A stretch of 64,000 nt of DNA from Paracoccaceae bacterium (lineage in GTDB: Bacteria > Pseudomonadota > Alphaproteobacteria > Rhodobacterales > Rhodobacteraceae), in NCBI GenBank assembly GCA_958296035.1, contig OY282431.1, forward strand, positions 868,001 through 932,000, in the 5' to 3' direction. Shown here one piece after another: positions 24,024 to 35,752 of this stretch; position 1 is the stretch's first letter; every line of letters begins with the position of its first letter. The notes below the pieces were generated by a model, which saw nothing but the letters and a program-made list of their open reading frames with translations, did no database searches and had not been told where the DNA came from. The translations under genes were made by a program, and so were the position numbers.

Positions 24024-24461
24024 TCAAGGCTTCCAGATTGAATACTTGAAGAGATCGTCAGGGTTTACCTTGGTTTCGCAGGTGGCCCTGTGTTTGACCG
24101 AGATACCCAATTTGTGGACCAGCCGACGGCTACCGGATATCAGGTAATGCCAGTCATGAAGCGGTTTGCCTTCGTGCCGCAACCTGTAGGCGCAGGTTGA
24201 AGGCATCCACGAAGCGTTGGCACGAATGGACTTTGGCGTCAACTTTACACAGTCGGGGACGATACGTTTCCTTGCCTCGTAGTGGCGACAGCGACAAGTG
24301 TTGCTGTCCAGTAATCGACAATGCACGCTTGTATAGATGACCTCGTCATTCTCCGTGCTGTACTTGAGAAGGCAGCACAAACCGCAACCGTCACACAACG
24401 CCTCCCATTCACGAGGGTTGAGTTCGTCCAATGTGTACCTGTTCCAGAAACCGGGGCGCAT
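24024..24461 (-). CDS. ycgN: YcgN-family cysteine cluster protein (UPF0260)
   Basis: A protein of about 145 residues with the family core FWNRYTLDELNPREWEALCD followed by GCGLCC, then CRLLD..TCRCRHY and DCVKL, cysteines that probably bind a metal or iron-sulfur cluster. Function is unknown in the family. I chose ATG 24,461 because homologues begin a few residues before the FW motif and a GGAAG site precedes it. An alternative ATG at 24,584 overlaps the ribF stop as ATGA and would add 41 residues without family character. Confidence 0.8.
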   Translation of the reverse strand: MRPGFWNRYTLDELNPREWEALCDGCGLCCLLKYSTENDEVIYTSVHCRLLDSNTCRCRHYEARKRIVPDCVKLTPKSIRANASWMPSTCAYRLRHEGKPLHDWHYLISGSRRLVHKLGISVKHRATCETKVNPDDLFKYSIWKP

Positions 24462-24580
24462 TAGTGTCGCTTCCGAAACCGGAATTCCCACGGAACGCAG
24501 CGCCACAGCCAAATGGTTGTAGCCCGTCAGCACCAGGTATTGCGCTCGCCGGGCGAGAATATGAAAAACCCCTCTTGCCG

Positions 24581-25576
24581 TCATGTCGCCATACCGGGCC
24601 GGCGAAATTCGCCGGAACAGCCGCGCGTATCGCCAATGCGACTGGCAAGGACTCGTCGGGCTTCGTGACAGTCCTTTTTCATCTGAGATACTAACGCCCG
24701 CGTTGAGTCAAAGGCGATTTCCTCGCGCAGGTAACCGACAAGAAAGACCGACATGTCACAGCCGTAAATCGAATCGTTGAAATCGAATATATGGACTTCG
24801 AGGTTTGGGGCATGTTCACCAAAGGTGGGGCGAGTTCCTACCGATGCCGCTCCCTGGTAGTGCCGACCGGCATATTTGTCGTCGTGAATTTCGATCAGAA
24901 CGGCATAGATGCCAAGCTTGGGCTGATGTTGATGACCAAGTTCAATATTTGCGGTGGGCATGTCGAGATCATGCCCGCGGCCGGCACCTCGGTTCACCTG
25001 TCCGCGCAATTGATGCCAACACCCCAACATATCCGAAGCCTTGCCGGGATGGCCTAGGCTCAATTCATTGCGGATAGCAGTGGATGATACTTCGACGTCG
25101 GCCCTTGATATGATTTCCAGAATCGTAACGCCAAACCCCAGCCTCTCGCCATCCCTGGCCAATGTTCCCGGATTGCCCATTCTTCGATACCCGTAGCGAA
25201 AATCCTCTCCGACCACGATGTGGGTCACACCCAGGCCACGAGAAATGACTTCGAGCCCGAATTCTGCTGCATCAAGCCGCGAAAACCGCTCGTCAAATGA
25301 CAATTCAAATACGACATTCACTCCAAGAGCGTTGCACCGTTGTGCTTTGACCCTCGGAAGGAAAAGTCGAAACGGAGGGCCTCCCGGCGTGAAGAATTGG
25401 CGGGGATGTGGTTCAAAGGTAATCACTGCGGCGTTCAGCCCTTCCGCTCGGGCCTTGTCAACAGCAGCCCGTATCACGGCCTGATGTCCAATGTGTACAC
25501 CGTCAAAGTTACCGATTGCCGCGACCGTCTCGCGCCATTGGGGTGGCGTGTTCTCGTACCCCCGGATGATTTTCAT
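24581..25576 (-). CDS. ribF: Bifunctional riboflavin kinase/FAD synthetase
   Basis: A 331-residue RibF. The N-terminal FMN adenylyltransferase domain shows IGNFDGVHIGHQ and VVGEDFRYGYRR with the later VSSTAIR motif. The C-terminal riboflavin kinase domain shows the RGAGRGHDLDMPTANI and GAASVGTRPTFGE motifs. It makes FMN and then FAD from riboflavin in the cytoplasm. It lies 57 bases after the HAD hydrolase gene, an arrangement common in alphaproteobacteria. Confidence 0.93.
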   Translation of the reverse strand: MKIIRGYENTPPQWRETVAAIGNFDGVHIGHQAVIRAAVDKARAEGLNAAVITFEPHPRQFFTPGGPPFRLFLPRVKAQRCNALGVNVVFELSFDERFSRLDAAEFGLEVISRGLGVTHIVVGEDFRYGYRRMGNPGTLARDGERLGFGVTILEIISRADVEVSSTAIRNELSLGHPGKASDMLGCWHQLRGQVNRGAGRGHDLDMPTANIELGHQHQPKLGIYAVLIEIHDDKYAGRHYQGAASVGTRPTFGEHAPNLEVHIFDFNDSIYGCDMSVFLVGYLREEIAFDSTRALVSQMKKDCHEARRVLASRIGDTRGCSGEFRRPGMAT

Positions 25577-25633
25577 TCTTCGAGCCCTGAGTATTCACGT
25601 CGAGCGCACGGGAAGACCCGCCTGGAAAGCCTG

Positions 25634-26512
25634 CTAGCGAAACTGACCGATGCTGAATTCGGGATGAATTCCGTGATGTGCAAGAAACTCTCCCAGCAGT
25701 TGGGGGTCAGGTTGATCCTGTGTTCCCGTTTCCTTGGTTGCCAGTCCCCCGGTCACAAACAGCGCCTTGTAGCCGTTTTTCAAAGCTCCCAGAATGTCCG
25801 TACTGATCCCGTCACCGACACATAAAATGCGCTTCTGCCGGATGTCTGGAACCAGTTGGCGAAGCCGAGCATAGGCCAGATCGTATATCGCTTTGCGTGG
25901 TTTGCCAAACAACAGCACCTTGCCACCGATTTGTTCATACGCCTGTGCAATGGCACCTGCACAGATTACTCGGCGGCTCCCCCGGTCAACATGGATATCG
26001 GGGTTGGCGCAAAGCATCGGCAGCGAACGGGACAAGGCGTGCCGGAGCAACGGCAGGTAATCCTCTGCAGTCGCATTGTCTTCATCGAATGGGCCCGTGC
26101 ACACCAGCCCTTCGGCATCGTCCAGGGGAACCCGCCTGATGCCGGATTGCAACACCTTGTCGCCATCGAACGGCTGAAAAAAACCAAGTTCGACAGGCTT
26201 GCCAATGTGAAAGACCTCTTTGCCGACGTCTCCCCTGAATAGCGAAGTGGCGGCCGCGTCACCTGACGTGACAAGGAGATCCCAAGCTGCCTCAAGTACA
26301 CCGAACTCTTGCAGTTGCGTTCTGACCATGTGGTTGCGCCGCGGAGAATTGGTCAACAGGACCACAAATCCGCCTTGCTGGGAATAGTCGGACAAAGCTG
26401 CAACTGCGTGGCGATACGGAACGAGGCCATTGTGTAGGCATCCCCACACATCAAAGAAGAGCGCGTCAAATTGGTGGGCAATGTCACCAAAGCGCTCGAT
26501 AATTTGGGTCAT
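25634..26512 (-). CDS. Class IIA HAD-superfamily hydrolase (TIGR01459 type)
   Basis: A 292-residue HAD phosphatase of the NagD-like class IIA. Motif I is FFDVWGCLHNG, motif II is LLTNSPR, the conserved FGKP precedes the cap exit, and motif III/IV is CVGDGISTDILGA. The first aspartate is present but the usual second aspartate is replaced (DVWG), as is typical of this subgroup found beside ribF. The substrate is not known. It precedes ribF in the same run. Confidence 0.85.
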   Translation of the reverse strand: MTQIIERFGDIAHQFDALFFDVWGCLHNGLVPYRHAVAALSDYSQQGGFVVLLTNSPRRNHMVRTQLQEFGVLEAAWDLLVTSGDAAATSLFRGDVGKEVFHIGKPVELGFFQPFDGDKVLQSGIRRVPLDDAEGLVCTGPFDEDNATAEDYLPLLRHALSRSLPMLCANPDIHVDRGSRRVICAGAIAQAYEQIGGKVLLFGKPRKAIYDLAYARLRQLVPDIRQKRILCVGDGISTDILGALKNGYKALFVTGGLATKETGTQDQPDPQLLGEFLAHHGIHPEFSIGQFR

Positions 26513-26549
26513 CTAGGCAGAATGCTCTGATTCATACGGCTGTCTCGGA

Positions 26550-27479
26550 TTAGGATGGCATCCGCAAATTGGGAATGATCTGTTTCTTCCGGGAAACCAC
26601 ACCCGGCAGACGCAATGTGTCACCACTGGTTCTAGCTGCAAAACTGAGGGTGGCGATTTGCGCCGTCAGAGAATTGGGTATCAGCAGTGTGGCCTCGCTG
26701 TTGAGAATGTCAACAACGAATAGCAGGATCTGATCTGTTCCCTCATTTTCGGCGACCGAGCACATGGCTTCCATCAACCCGGCCTTGCGCCCGAGGATTT
26801 GTTGGGGAGAGGTGGTTTCCAATACGGTGATGCGAAGCCACCTGCCGTCAACGCAGTAGCGCTTGGAGTCCTGCAGCAGCAACTCGGCATCCGAGAAAAT
26901 CGAAACATCCGACTTGGCCGCGAACATCTGCGCGCTCAACTCGCCTATATTGACACCAAGGCCGTCGGCAAGACCTTGCGCCACTTGGCGATCATAAGGC
27001 GTGGTTGTAGGAGAGCGGAACTCAAGCGTATCGGACAGGATACAACTGAGCATGATGCCGCGTATGGAGCTCGGCATTTGGTCAGCATCAATCCCCATCA
27101 GATCATGCATGATGGTTGCGGTGCAGGCCAGGGGTCTGATTGTAACGTGAATTGGGGTGGTGGTGCTCAATCCACCCTGCAAGAGGTGATGGTCGATGAT
27201 CTGAACGATACGGGCCTTGCCAATCCCCGCCGGCAACTCGGCGACATTGTTGGTATCGACAATGACGACCTCATCACCTTCGTCCACGTCTTCGATAATA
27301 GGGGGTTGTTCCAACCCCCAGTGATCCAGCACGAATCGAGCCTCAATATTGGGCTCTCCCAATAAACACGCCTGCGACGGCTGCCGCTTGATTTCGTTCA
27401 GGTACCATTCCCACACTATGGGTGAACCGGTTGAATCGGTGTCGGGTGATTTGTGCCCCAGGATCTTGATCACATGCAT
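26550..27479 (-). CDS. ppaC: Manganese-dependent inorganic pyrophosphatase, DHH family
   Basis: A 309-residue family II pyrophosphatase. Metal-binding motifs are GHKSPDTDS at the start, DTNN, and the DHH signature in IIDHHLL; the C-terminal substrate motif reads SRKKQI. It hydrolyses pyrophosphate to phosphate in the cytosol, pulling biosynthetic reactions forward. First gene of a minus-strand run and divergent from groESL. Confidence 0.93.
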   Translation of the reverse strand: MHVIKILGHKSPDTDSTGSPIVWEWYLNEIKRQPSQACLLGEPNIEARFVLDHWGLEQPPIIEDVDEGDEVVIVDTNNVAELPAGIGKARIVQIIDHHLLQGGLSTTTPIHVTIRPLACTATIMHDLMGIDADQMPSSIRGIMLSCILSDTLEFRSPTTTPYDRQVAQGLADGLGVNIGELSAQMFAAKSDVSIFSDAELLLQDSKRYCVDGRWLRITVLETTSPQQILGRKAGLMEAMCSVAENEGTDQILLFVVDILNSEATLLIPNSLTAQIATLSFAARTSGDTLRLPGVVSRKKQIIPNLRMPS

Positions 27480-27662
27480 CCCCTGTCTATATGGTTCGTC
27501 AACTCGCCAAGTTGAAAAAGTGCCAGGTTGAACTTGATGACACGCGGTCCAATGGCAAACATGAGCGTTGTCGTGACGTCGCCTTGCCTTGTCAAGACCG
27601 TATCCGGGATGGGCATGCGACTTACCCGCTAATACTGGCCGAGACTATTGGCACATGGAGGG

Positions 27663-27691
27663 TTGACAACCCGCTATACCGCTCCTAAATC
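27663..27691 (+). promoter_or_regulatory. Probable sigma-70-type promoter of groESL
   Basis: TTGACA at 27,663-27,668 and a TAAAT-containing -10 region at about 27,686-27,691, spaced by about 17 bases, end just before the CIRCE operator. The -35 matches consensus; the -10 is weak. Confidence 0.55.
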
Positions 27692-27699
27692 CTGAATTG

Positions 27700-27726
27700 T
27701 TAGCACTCGCATGAGGTGAGTGCTAA
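27700..27726. promoter_or_regulatory. CIRCE operator for HrcA repressor
   Basis: A perfect TTAGCACTC, nine-base spacer, GAGTGCTAA inverted repeat lies 54 bases before groES. This is the canonical HrcA binding site, so groESL is probably repressed by HrcA and released on heat or folding stress. Confidence 0.96.
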
Positions 27727-27780
27727 CACGTCTCATGAAGCAAACTGCGCTACAAAACGCCGACCAATGGGAGATACGAT

Positions 27781-28071
27781 ATGAACTTCAAACCACTACA
27801 GGACCGCGTCTTGGTTCGCCGCATTGAAGGCGACGAAATGACCAAGGGTGGACTGATTATTCCTGATACCGCCAAGGAAAAGCCGGCGGAAGGAGAGGTG
27901 CTTTCCTGTGGAGAGGGTGCTCGAAAGGACTCCGGTGAACTGATCCCTATGGGTGTCAGTGCCGGTGACCGTATCCTTTTCGGAAAGTGGTCAGGCACCG
28001 AAGTTACTCTGAATGGCGAGGAGCTCCTGATCATGAAGGAAAGCGACATCCTCGGCATTATTACCGACTAG
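27781..28071 (+). CDS. groES: Co-chaperonin GroES
   Basis: A 96-residue GroES with [12 protein letters not shown] start, the mobile loop region around [15 protein letters not shown], and the conserved roof GEGAR. It caps the GroEL cavity during folding. Preceded by CIRCE and a GGGAG-type ribosome site; groEL follows after 36 bases in one transcript. Confidence 0.97.
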   Translation: MNFKPLQDRVLVRRIEGDEMTKGGLIIPDTAKEKPAEGEVLSCGEGARKDSGELIPMGVSAGDRILFGKWSGTEVTLNGEELLIMKESDILGIITD

Positions 28072-29748
<1,677 letters not shown>

Positions 29749-29776
29749 GCATTCCGTTCAGGCAAGAATTCGAAAG

Positions 29777-29799
29777 GGGCACTTCGGTGCCCTTTTTTT
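29777..29799 (+). terminator. Rho-independent terminator of groESL
   Basis: GGGCAC stem, TTCG tetraloop, GTGCCC, then seven T, 28 bases after the groEL stop. A textbook intrinsic terminator. Confidence 0.95.
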
Positions 29800-29802
29800 A
29801 TG

Positions 29803-30543
29803 GACGATGAATCAGTGGTTACATTCCGTTATTCTAGCCCCCAGACTTGGGGCATGAATGGAAGGCAGGGCATGACCCGTAGGCGTATGGAAGATCGACC
29901 CCCCCTCCACCTGTTCAGCTGATGGATGCAGTCCTGAACTAAGCAGTTACCACGAAGTGGATTGTGCCCCGCAGGGTCGATACTGACCAAGGTTCAGGAG
30001 CAAACACAACACCAATCCGAATCGAATTTCAGAATTCAGCCTGCAGAAGACTCTGACACGGTTTGCGTAGGGATGCAGGTTCGTGCAGGCTGCGCTCAAC
30101 AATGGTCGGGCTGCAAAGTCATTGCTAAGTCGAAGAGCGCATTACATCAACAGCTCTCTGATGGCTGCAGGCCATTGCAGCAGCGACAGGAGTTGCCTTA
30201 TGGGCAGATTGGTCAGCATCATTCGCTAAGAACGGACAGGAAAGTGCTTGGTAAGCTGATCAGTGCCGTTGGCTATGCGCTTGACGGCGCTCTCCTGCTG
30301 GCAGTCCGCGGCGATTTGAAAAAGCGCAAGGAAAGCCTGCCTGAACCCGGGAAATCAAGGGTATCCCGGTTTGGGCTTTCTCTCGTTGTTCAGCCATTGG
30401 TCAGCAAGATAGTGGGGTCCAACATAACTTGCGATGACGCGCTAGAAGCATTTGCAGGGACTGTGCAAATCTTGATGGGGAGTAGCTGTGATTTCAGCCT
30501 GAAGCGTCCCAAATGTTTCCAGAGCGGCGCGAGTCCCAGATAG
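29803..30543 (+). other. Non-coding or decayed stretch, possible sugar-kinase relic
   Basis: A 193-residue open frame (29,962-30,543) crosses this stretch but has unnatural composition and no family I trust. A short piece, VGYALDGALLLAVRGDLK near 30,270, is reminiscent of the C-terminal end of BadF-type N-acetylglucosamine kinases. That would fit the nagA pseudogene that follows. I regard the region as decayed sequence. Confidence 0.3.
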
Positions 30544-30559
30544 ACAGAATTTCAACCAC

Positions 30560-31790
30560 CTATCTCGAAGTCAAAATGTTCGATGGCGGAATCGTGCCCC
30601 GAAAGGCTGCTTTGCTGGTCCGGGGCTGCACCGTCGGGAGATCTGTACAGCAGCGAATGTGCCAGATGCCATTTGAAGGTCCAGTTTGATGGTGGTTGGC
30701 TTGCTCCGGGTCTTGTTGATCTTCAAGTCAACGGTGGAGGGGGCGTTCTATTCAATAAAGATCAGCACATCGATGCCATAGCTCAGACTGCCGAGGCACA
30801 CGCAAATCTGGGAGTTGCACATTTCCTGCCGACACTCATTTCGGACCTGCCAGAAGTATGCGGGGCGGCTGTAAGGGCGGTGGAGGCAGCCATTGGAGCA
30901 GGAATTCCAGGTATTGACGGATTGCATCTGGAAGGTCCCACTTCTGCAATTCGCGCAAGGGTGCACATGACGAACGGCACTTCCGTTTCATGTCTGCGTC
31001 TGATGTTAACTCCACTTGGACGCAGTGCAAATGTCGCCGACCCTCTTTCTCACCGTGTCGCCAGATGTGGCTAAGGCCGAGCAGCTTGCCATCCTGGCGT
31101 CTGCTGGTGTGATCGTGTCACTCGGGCACACCGAGCCGAACGCATCGTGCAGGAGCTGCGCGCTGCCCAGACCGAACACCAATTCCTGTTTGTAACTCAC
31201 AACGCGAATATCCCGGTCTTCGGCGACGCCGAGTGGGTCGGAGTGTGTTCTGCGTCAGACAATGGCGCAGAAATGCCGATCGATGAGCAAGGCTCCATCG
31301 ACATGCCTACGATTCGTGATCGGGTTGCCAGCATTCTGGAAGGTGGTAGGGAAGCATTCATGCAACGCAAGGACAAGTAAGGCTCGTCTTGCGCCAAGGT
31401 CCAGTGCAAACAGAGACTCTGGACTGATATGCAATCGAGCCCTCCCATCCAGAGAAGCGGCATGACGGTGATCGACGCTCTGCTGTGCCGGTACCGACCA
31501 CAGTTGGCGTTCAAGCCTGGTAAGCGAACAGGCTGCCGATTTGATGGTGCATTTCATTTAACCGACGGGCCACTTGTCAGGGCTGATCTCGACCTGGCGC
31601 TGGCGGTTCAGTTCATGGTCGGAGAGGTCGGCCTCAAACCGGAAATCGTCCTTCGCATGGCATCATCTGATCCTGCAACTCTGCCTTCGCATTCAGCCGC
31701 ATCCGGTTTTCTGGCTCCTAGTCATCCGGCTACCTTCAACGGGCTCGGCGAAACCCTTTTTGTCAGGAAGATCTGGGTCCGGGGAAACCT
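30560..31790 (+). pseudogene. nagA: N-acetylglucosamine-6-phosphate deacetylase (nagA), multiply frameshifted
   Basis: Pieces of NagA appear in order in several frames. MFDGGIVPRKAALLVRG is the start. APGLVDLQVNGGGGVLFN, AHFLPTLISD and GLHLEGP are the active-site entry. A further frame near 31,040 reads VIVSLGHTEP. Then a frame from about 31,540 reads LTDGPLVRADLDLA and LRMASSDPA, the C-terminal motifs. At least three frame changes and loss of the internal His motifs make it non-functional. The enzyme would remove acetate from GlcNAc-6-phosphate in amino-sugar use. Confidence 0.75.
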
Positions 31791-32044
31791 GTTGACGCTC
31801 CACACGATTCGGCAAAGTGGTCTTGACCTGGGTGTGAAGTGGTTTTTGGGCCTACTTGCTGCAGACACAACATTAGCAGTTCGCGCTCAAGCCGGTATGC
31901 GCATTGTATCCAGTGCCGACGATTCTGTGTCATTCAATGATGAATCAGGTCTCAGGAGCGTGTACAAATTATTCCTGACTACAGTGACGGAATTCCGTTC
32001 AGCAACAAAGCGGGCATTCGACCCGTCCAGCCACAACTCACAGG

Positions 32045-32986
32045 TCAGGCTTGCGAGGACAGGAACTTTTCGGCATCAAGCGCTGCCATGCAACCGCTTC
32101 CTGCCGAGGTTACCGCTTGTCGGTAAATGCTGTCGATCAAATCACCAGCTGCAAAGACACCGGGAATGGAGGTGCGGGTGGTACCCGGGTCTACCGCCAC
32201 GTATCCTCCCGGCAGCATTTCCAATTGGTCAGCCACCAATTGGGAGGCAGGCGAATGGCCGATGGCAATGAAGATTCCGGAACAGTTCAACTTCGTAATG
32301 GTACCGGTGAGCTTGTGCCTCACATGTGCGCCGGTAACGGATTTCGGATTTGAGGTGCCTAGAACCTCAACCAATTCGTGGTCCCAAAGGGTACTGATCT
32401 TGCTGTTACTGAACAGGCGCTCCTGCAGGATCATCTCTGCTCGCAATTGGTCACGACGATGAACCAAAGTGACTTTTTCCGCAAAGTTGGTCAGAAACAG
32501 GCTTTCCTCGACAGCCGTATTTCCTCCGCCCACGACAATGACGTCACATCCGCGAAAGAAAAAACCGTCACATGTTGCGCAGGCAGATACCCCATGCCCC
32601 TTGAATTTTTCCTCGCTAGGCAACCCCAACCAGTTGGCCTGGGCTCCAGTTGCCAGGATCAGTGAGTCGCACGAGTAACGGCAGCCACTGTCACCATATA
32701 CCGCAAAGGGAGGTGAGCGGAGGTCAACCTCGACAATATGATCGGATTCGACACGAACTCCAACGGAAGCAGCATGGCGTTCCATACGCTCCATAAGGTC
32801 CGGCCCCATGACTACCTCATCGCCAGGCCAGTTTTCAACCTCTGTCGTGATGGTCAATTGACCGCCGGGCTGAATGCCCTGCACAAGCACTGGCTTCAAC
32901 ATGGCGCGTGCCGCGTACACCGCCGCGGTATATCCGGCCGGACCCGAACCAACGATGAGCGTTCTTGTGTGCAAAGTCTCTGTCAT
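32045..32986 (-). CDS. trxB: Thioredoxin reductase (NADPH)
   Basis: A 313-residue flavoprotein. FAD-binding GSGPAGYTAAVYAAR is at residues 13-27, the redox pair is CATC at 136-139, NADPH-binding VVGGGNTAVEE follows, and the C-terminal FAD motif is GVFAAGDLID. It reduces thioredoxin with NADPH. Starts at ATG 32,986. Complete and apparently functional, between the nagA pseudogene and a long gene-poor stretch. Confidence 0.95.
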   Translation of the reverse strand: MTETLHTRTLIVGSGPAGYTAAVYAARAMLKPVLVQGIQPGGQLTITTEVENWPGDEVVMGPDLMERMERHAASVGVRVESDHIVEVDLRSPPFAVYGDSGCRYSCDSLILATGAQANWLGLPSEEKFKGHGVSACATCDGFFFRGCDVIVVGGGNTAVEESLFLTNFAEKVTLVHRRDQLRAEMILQERLFSNSKISTLWDHELVEVLGTSNPKSVTGAHVRHKLTGTITKLNCSGIFIAIGHSPASQLVADQLEMLPGGYVAVDPGTTRTSIPGVFAAGDLIDSIYRQAVTSAGSGCMAALDAEKFLSSQA

Positions 32987-34138
32987 TGCTCCTGACTTTC
33001 AATGCTGGCATTCGCAAATGGAACCACTTGGTGTCGCACTTCAAGGGATACAATCAATTTTCTGGGCAAACCGCTCCCGCAATTCGACCTGGTCTCGAAT
33101 GCATCGACAGGGTTGATATAATCCTCAACTGAATAATTGCACTCTCCACGGAAGGTAATTGTCGCGTGTATGCTGCTTGACATTGCGAGCACCAAAAGTC
33201 TCTTTCATGTCTATTCCCATGTACCTGTTGTCGGACACTGACGCCCTGCGCAGGCATCAGGCACCTTTATCAGAATGTGGACCTGACCGGGGTCACGTAC
33301 CTTTGAGCATCTGCCGGCAAGGCTAAGGTTTCAATTGACAAGAACACAGCAAGTCCAACTGCAAGAGTCCCGAAATGCCCAATGCTTTGGGGCGAGGCCT
33401 ACCTTCGAAATTGTTGCCGGGCCAGATCGAAAGATCAGGGCAAGATGAAAAGAATGTAGACAGGAGCGCCGAAGACCAACTCAACCTCAGCCAGGAAGTC
33501 CACCGCAATGAGCACGTTATGTGCCGAGGATTGACATGCTCCCTGTCCCTTTGATACCCGAATTCTGGACAGGCGGGGCTTTATTTCACCCTGATGCCCG
33601 GTTTGGGCAAACAGCAGGTGACCGGACCGGGCCGCGCAGGTGTGCATGGCATGGCGCACGCGTCGGCGTCGGCTGTGTTGGCACCTGTGAAGTGGAGAAA
33701 CCGGTCGTCTTCATGGCGATGCCTGGCTTGCCCGGCGTGTAGGCGACCAGGCAGGACAGGATGTGGAGAAAGGCTTTGTCGACTGAACGATGCCTTGTAG
33801 CCTCGCGTTCCATGTCTCTCTTCAGGGTGCCGAACAGGGTCATGATGAACATCATTTCGCCCCGTGTGCGCGTGGTCTTGCGGATGCGTTTTCGTGTTGT
33901 CGAGGGGACGAGGTGATGTCTTTCCCATGCCTCGTAGACGCAGCCTATATCGTAGAGACAGCAGAAGAGTGCTATGGTAGATGTGTTCAAGGGCGGGGTC
34001 CTCTGGATTGTTGTGATGAACAACCCATAGAATCATCATTCATGGGGAAAGGGAATCCCTCCCACCCGAGAATCGACCCCCTCTTATCCAGAATCGGGGT
34101 TTTGATCCAATGAAGGAAACCAGGAGAAGGAAAGAACA
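32987..34138. other. Gene-poor stretch with a transposase scrap
   Basis: Over 1.1 kb without a convincing gene. A 70-residue minus-strand frame (32,983-33,195) overlaps the trxB start as ATGA but has no recognisable features. An IS982-like fragment lies at 33,825-33,993. The last 150 bases contain the upstream region of the ABC importer, with a good ribosome site but no promoter I can place. Confidence 0.5.
33825..33993 (-). pseudogene. IS982-family transposase N-terminal fragment
   Basis: A minus-strand frame reads VYEAWERHHLVPSTTRKRIR followed by RGEMMFIMTLF, resembling the N-terminal part of IS982 transposases, where an SEM.FI..LF segment precedes the catalytic core. The expected YKDFKHF continuation and DDE domain are absent, so it is a relic. 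Confidence 0.4.
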
Positions 34139-35743
34139 ATGACCAAACTATCAAGAGTGTTTGGATTCGCGGCCATTTCTGCAATTATCGCAGTTGTGGT
34201 CGCATCATCTTCGTTGTTGGCTGCCCCGATGAAAGGAACGCTCGTTGTTGCGGTTAACCAGGAACCTCAGGACCTGGCTGCCCAGGGTGCTTACAAGGAG
34301 ATTAATGCCCCGGGCCTCAGAAACGTGCTCGAGACACTGATTGCGGTGGACCCCGTATCAGGAGAGTTCATTCCGGTCCTGGCCACAGATTGGGAGCGAA
34401 TAGACGGAAGCACGCTGCGCTTCACAATTCGCGACGGTGTCAGTTTTCATGATGGCACCGACATGTCATCAGAGGCCGTAGCTGAATCGATAAACTGGGT
34501 CTGGAGTCTGGAAAACGCATTTACCATTCAGGAATACGCCGGCCCCGGAGAAATTACGGCAGCTGCTATCGATGATTCAACTGTGGAAGTCAGGTCGAGC
34601 GAACCGGATCCGTTGCTGGAATTCCGCATGTCACTCAATGGCATTTCTTCTCCGGCACAACTGGCCAATAATCCCGCCAGACATTTTGATACGCCTGTAG
34701 GAACAGGTCCATATTCCTTCGTGGAATGGAAGCAGGGCCAGTACTGGTCGGCAACCTACAATGCAGACTGGTGGGGGCTGGAAGCGGATGACGCCTATGG
34801 AACAACGAAGCCGGAGTTTGCAGATCTCAAGTTTGTCTTTCGGTCGGAAGATGCGGCAAGAGTGGCAATGGTTCAAAGCGGCGAATCCCAGCTTGCGATG
34901 TTTCCATCCGCGGATGAATGCGCAAGGGCCGCCGATGAAGAGGGTTACAGCTGCGTAACAGGACCGTCCACGACCTATTTGTATGGCCGCCTGGACCATT
35001 CTCTGCATGCCGACGAACGCCTGCAGGATCCGCGGATTCGCGAGGCAATCTTTGCGGCTATCGATATCGAAGGCATCGCTGATCTCTACGGGATGGCGTC
35101 CGTGCCACAGGGTCAACTAGGCGCCAGGGGTACAATTGGTTTTAATGACGCACTACAGCCCTATGCTTACAATCCAGAACGGGCAATGGAACTGCTGGAG
35201 GCTGCGAAATCCGACGGCGTGGACGTAGACGGCCTGAAGATTGAAGTTGTCGGTCGAGATACCACACCACGAATCAAGCCGATCGTGGAGGCGATTGGAG
35301 CAATGCTTGGGCTTTCCAACATTGGGTCCGATATCAGGGTTCAAACACCCGCAGAATTCAATCCAAGAGTACGCATCACAGGATATTCGAATGAGCCGGG
35401 CCGCCAGATGATGCAGGTCCACGTAAAACAGAATCCCTCGGGAGATTATGGTCTCCTGCTGTTGTCCAACTATGCCTGCCCGAATATCGATGATCCTACC
35501 GGTCCCTCAAGATCCTCGGTGTATTGCGACGAGGAATTTGACTCCCAACTCTCCGAGGCACTGGCAAGCTTTGGTGACGAGCGTGGTGAGCGTATGAGAG
35601 AACTCGTGCAATACGTTCATGATCGGCACCTGATTGTTCCGCTGGCTCTGCTCGACAGGGGCCATCTTGTCGAAGCTGGTCTTGACTTCACTTTTGGTAC
35701 CGACCACCGAATTCAGGCTGTCTATTTAGCCTCGGCCGAATAA
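34139..35743 (+). CDS. ABC importer substrate-binding protein, peptide/opine type (SBP family 5)
   Basis: A 534-residue periplasmic binding protein. A signal peptide with a hydrophobic core at about residues 8-29 ends near LAAP. Family 5 features are LVVAVNQEPQDL, then VLATDWERIDGSTLRFTIRD and GVSFHDGTDMS, and GTGPYSFVEWKQG. Such proteins capture peptides, opines, nickel or related solutes; the ligand cannot be read from sequence. First gene of a four-gene importer operon with matching permeases and ATPases. Strong GGAGAAGGAAAG ribosome region before the ATG. Confidence 0.9.
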   Translation: MTKLSRVFGFAAISAIIAVVVASSSLLAAPMKGTLVVAVNQEPQDLAAQGAYKEINAPGLRNVLETLIAVDPVSGEFIPVLATDWERIDGSTLRFTIRDGVSFHDGTDMSSEAVAESINWVWSLENAFTIQEYAGPGEITAAAIDDSTVEVRSSEPDPLLEFRMSLNGISSPAQLANNPARHFDTPVGTGPYSFVEWKQGQYWSATYNADWWGLEADDAYGTTKPEFADLKFVFRSEDAARVAMVQSGESQLAMFPSADECARAADEEGYSCVTGPSTTYLYGRLDHSLHADERLQDPRIREAIFAAIDIEGIADLYGMASVPQGQLGARGTIGFNDALQPYAYNPERAMELLEAAKSDGVDVDGLKIEVVGRDTTPRIKPIVEAIGAMLGLSNIGSDIRVQTPAEFNPRVRITGYSNEPGRQMMQVHVKQNPSGDYGLLLLSNYACPNIDDPTGPSRSSVYCDEEFDSQLSEALASFGDERGERMRELVQYVHDRHLIVPLALLDRGHLVEAGLDFTFGTDHRIQAVYLASAE

Positions 35744-35752
35744 TACACGATA

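Noticed and set aside
26799-27365. Plus-strand open frame of 188 residues
   Set aside because: Antisense to ppaC, which has all its metal motifs.
29962-30543. 193-residue plus-strand frame as an intact gene
   Set aside because: Odd composition, no ribosome site, no trusted family; kept only as a possible relic.
32983-33195. 70-residue minus-strand frame overlapping the trxB start as ATGA
   Set aside because: Overlap alone is not enough; no motif, no convincing start site and no known trxB partner of this kind.
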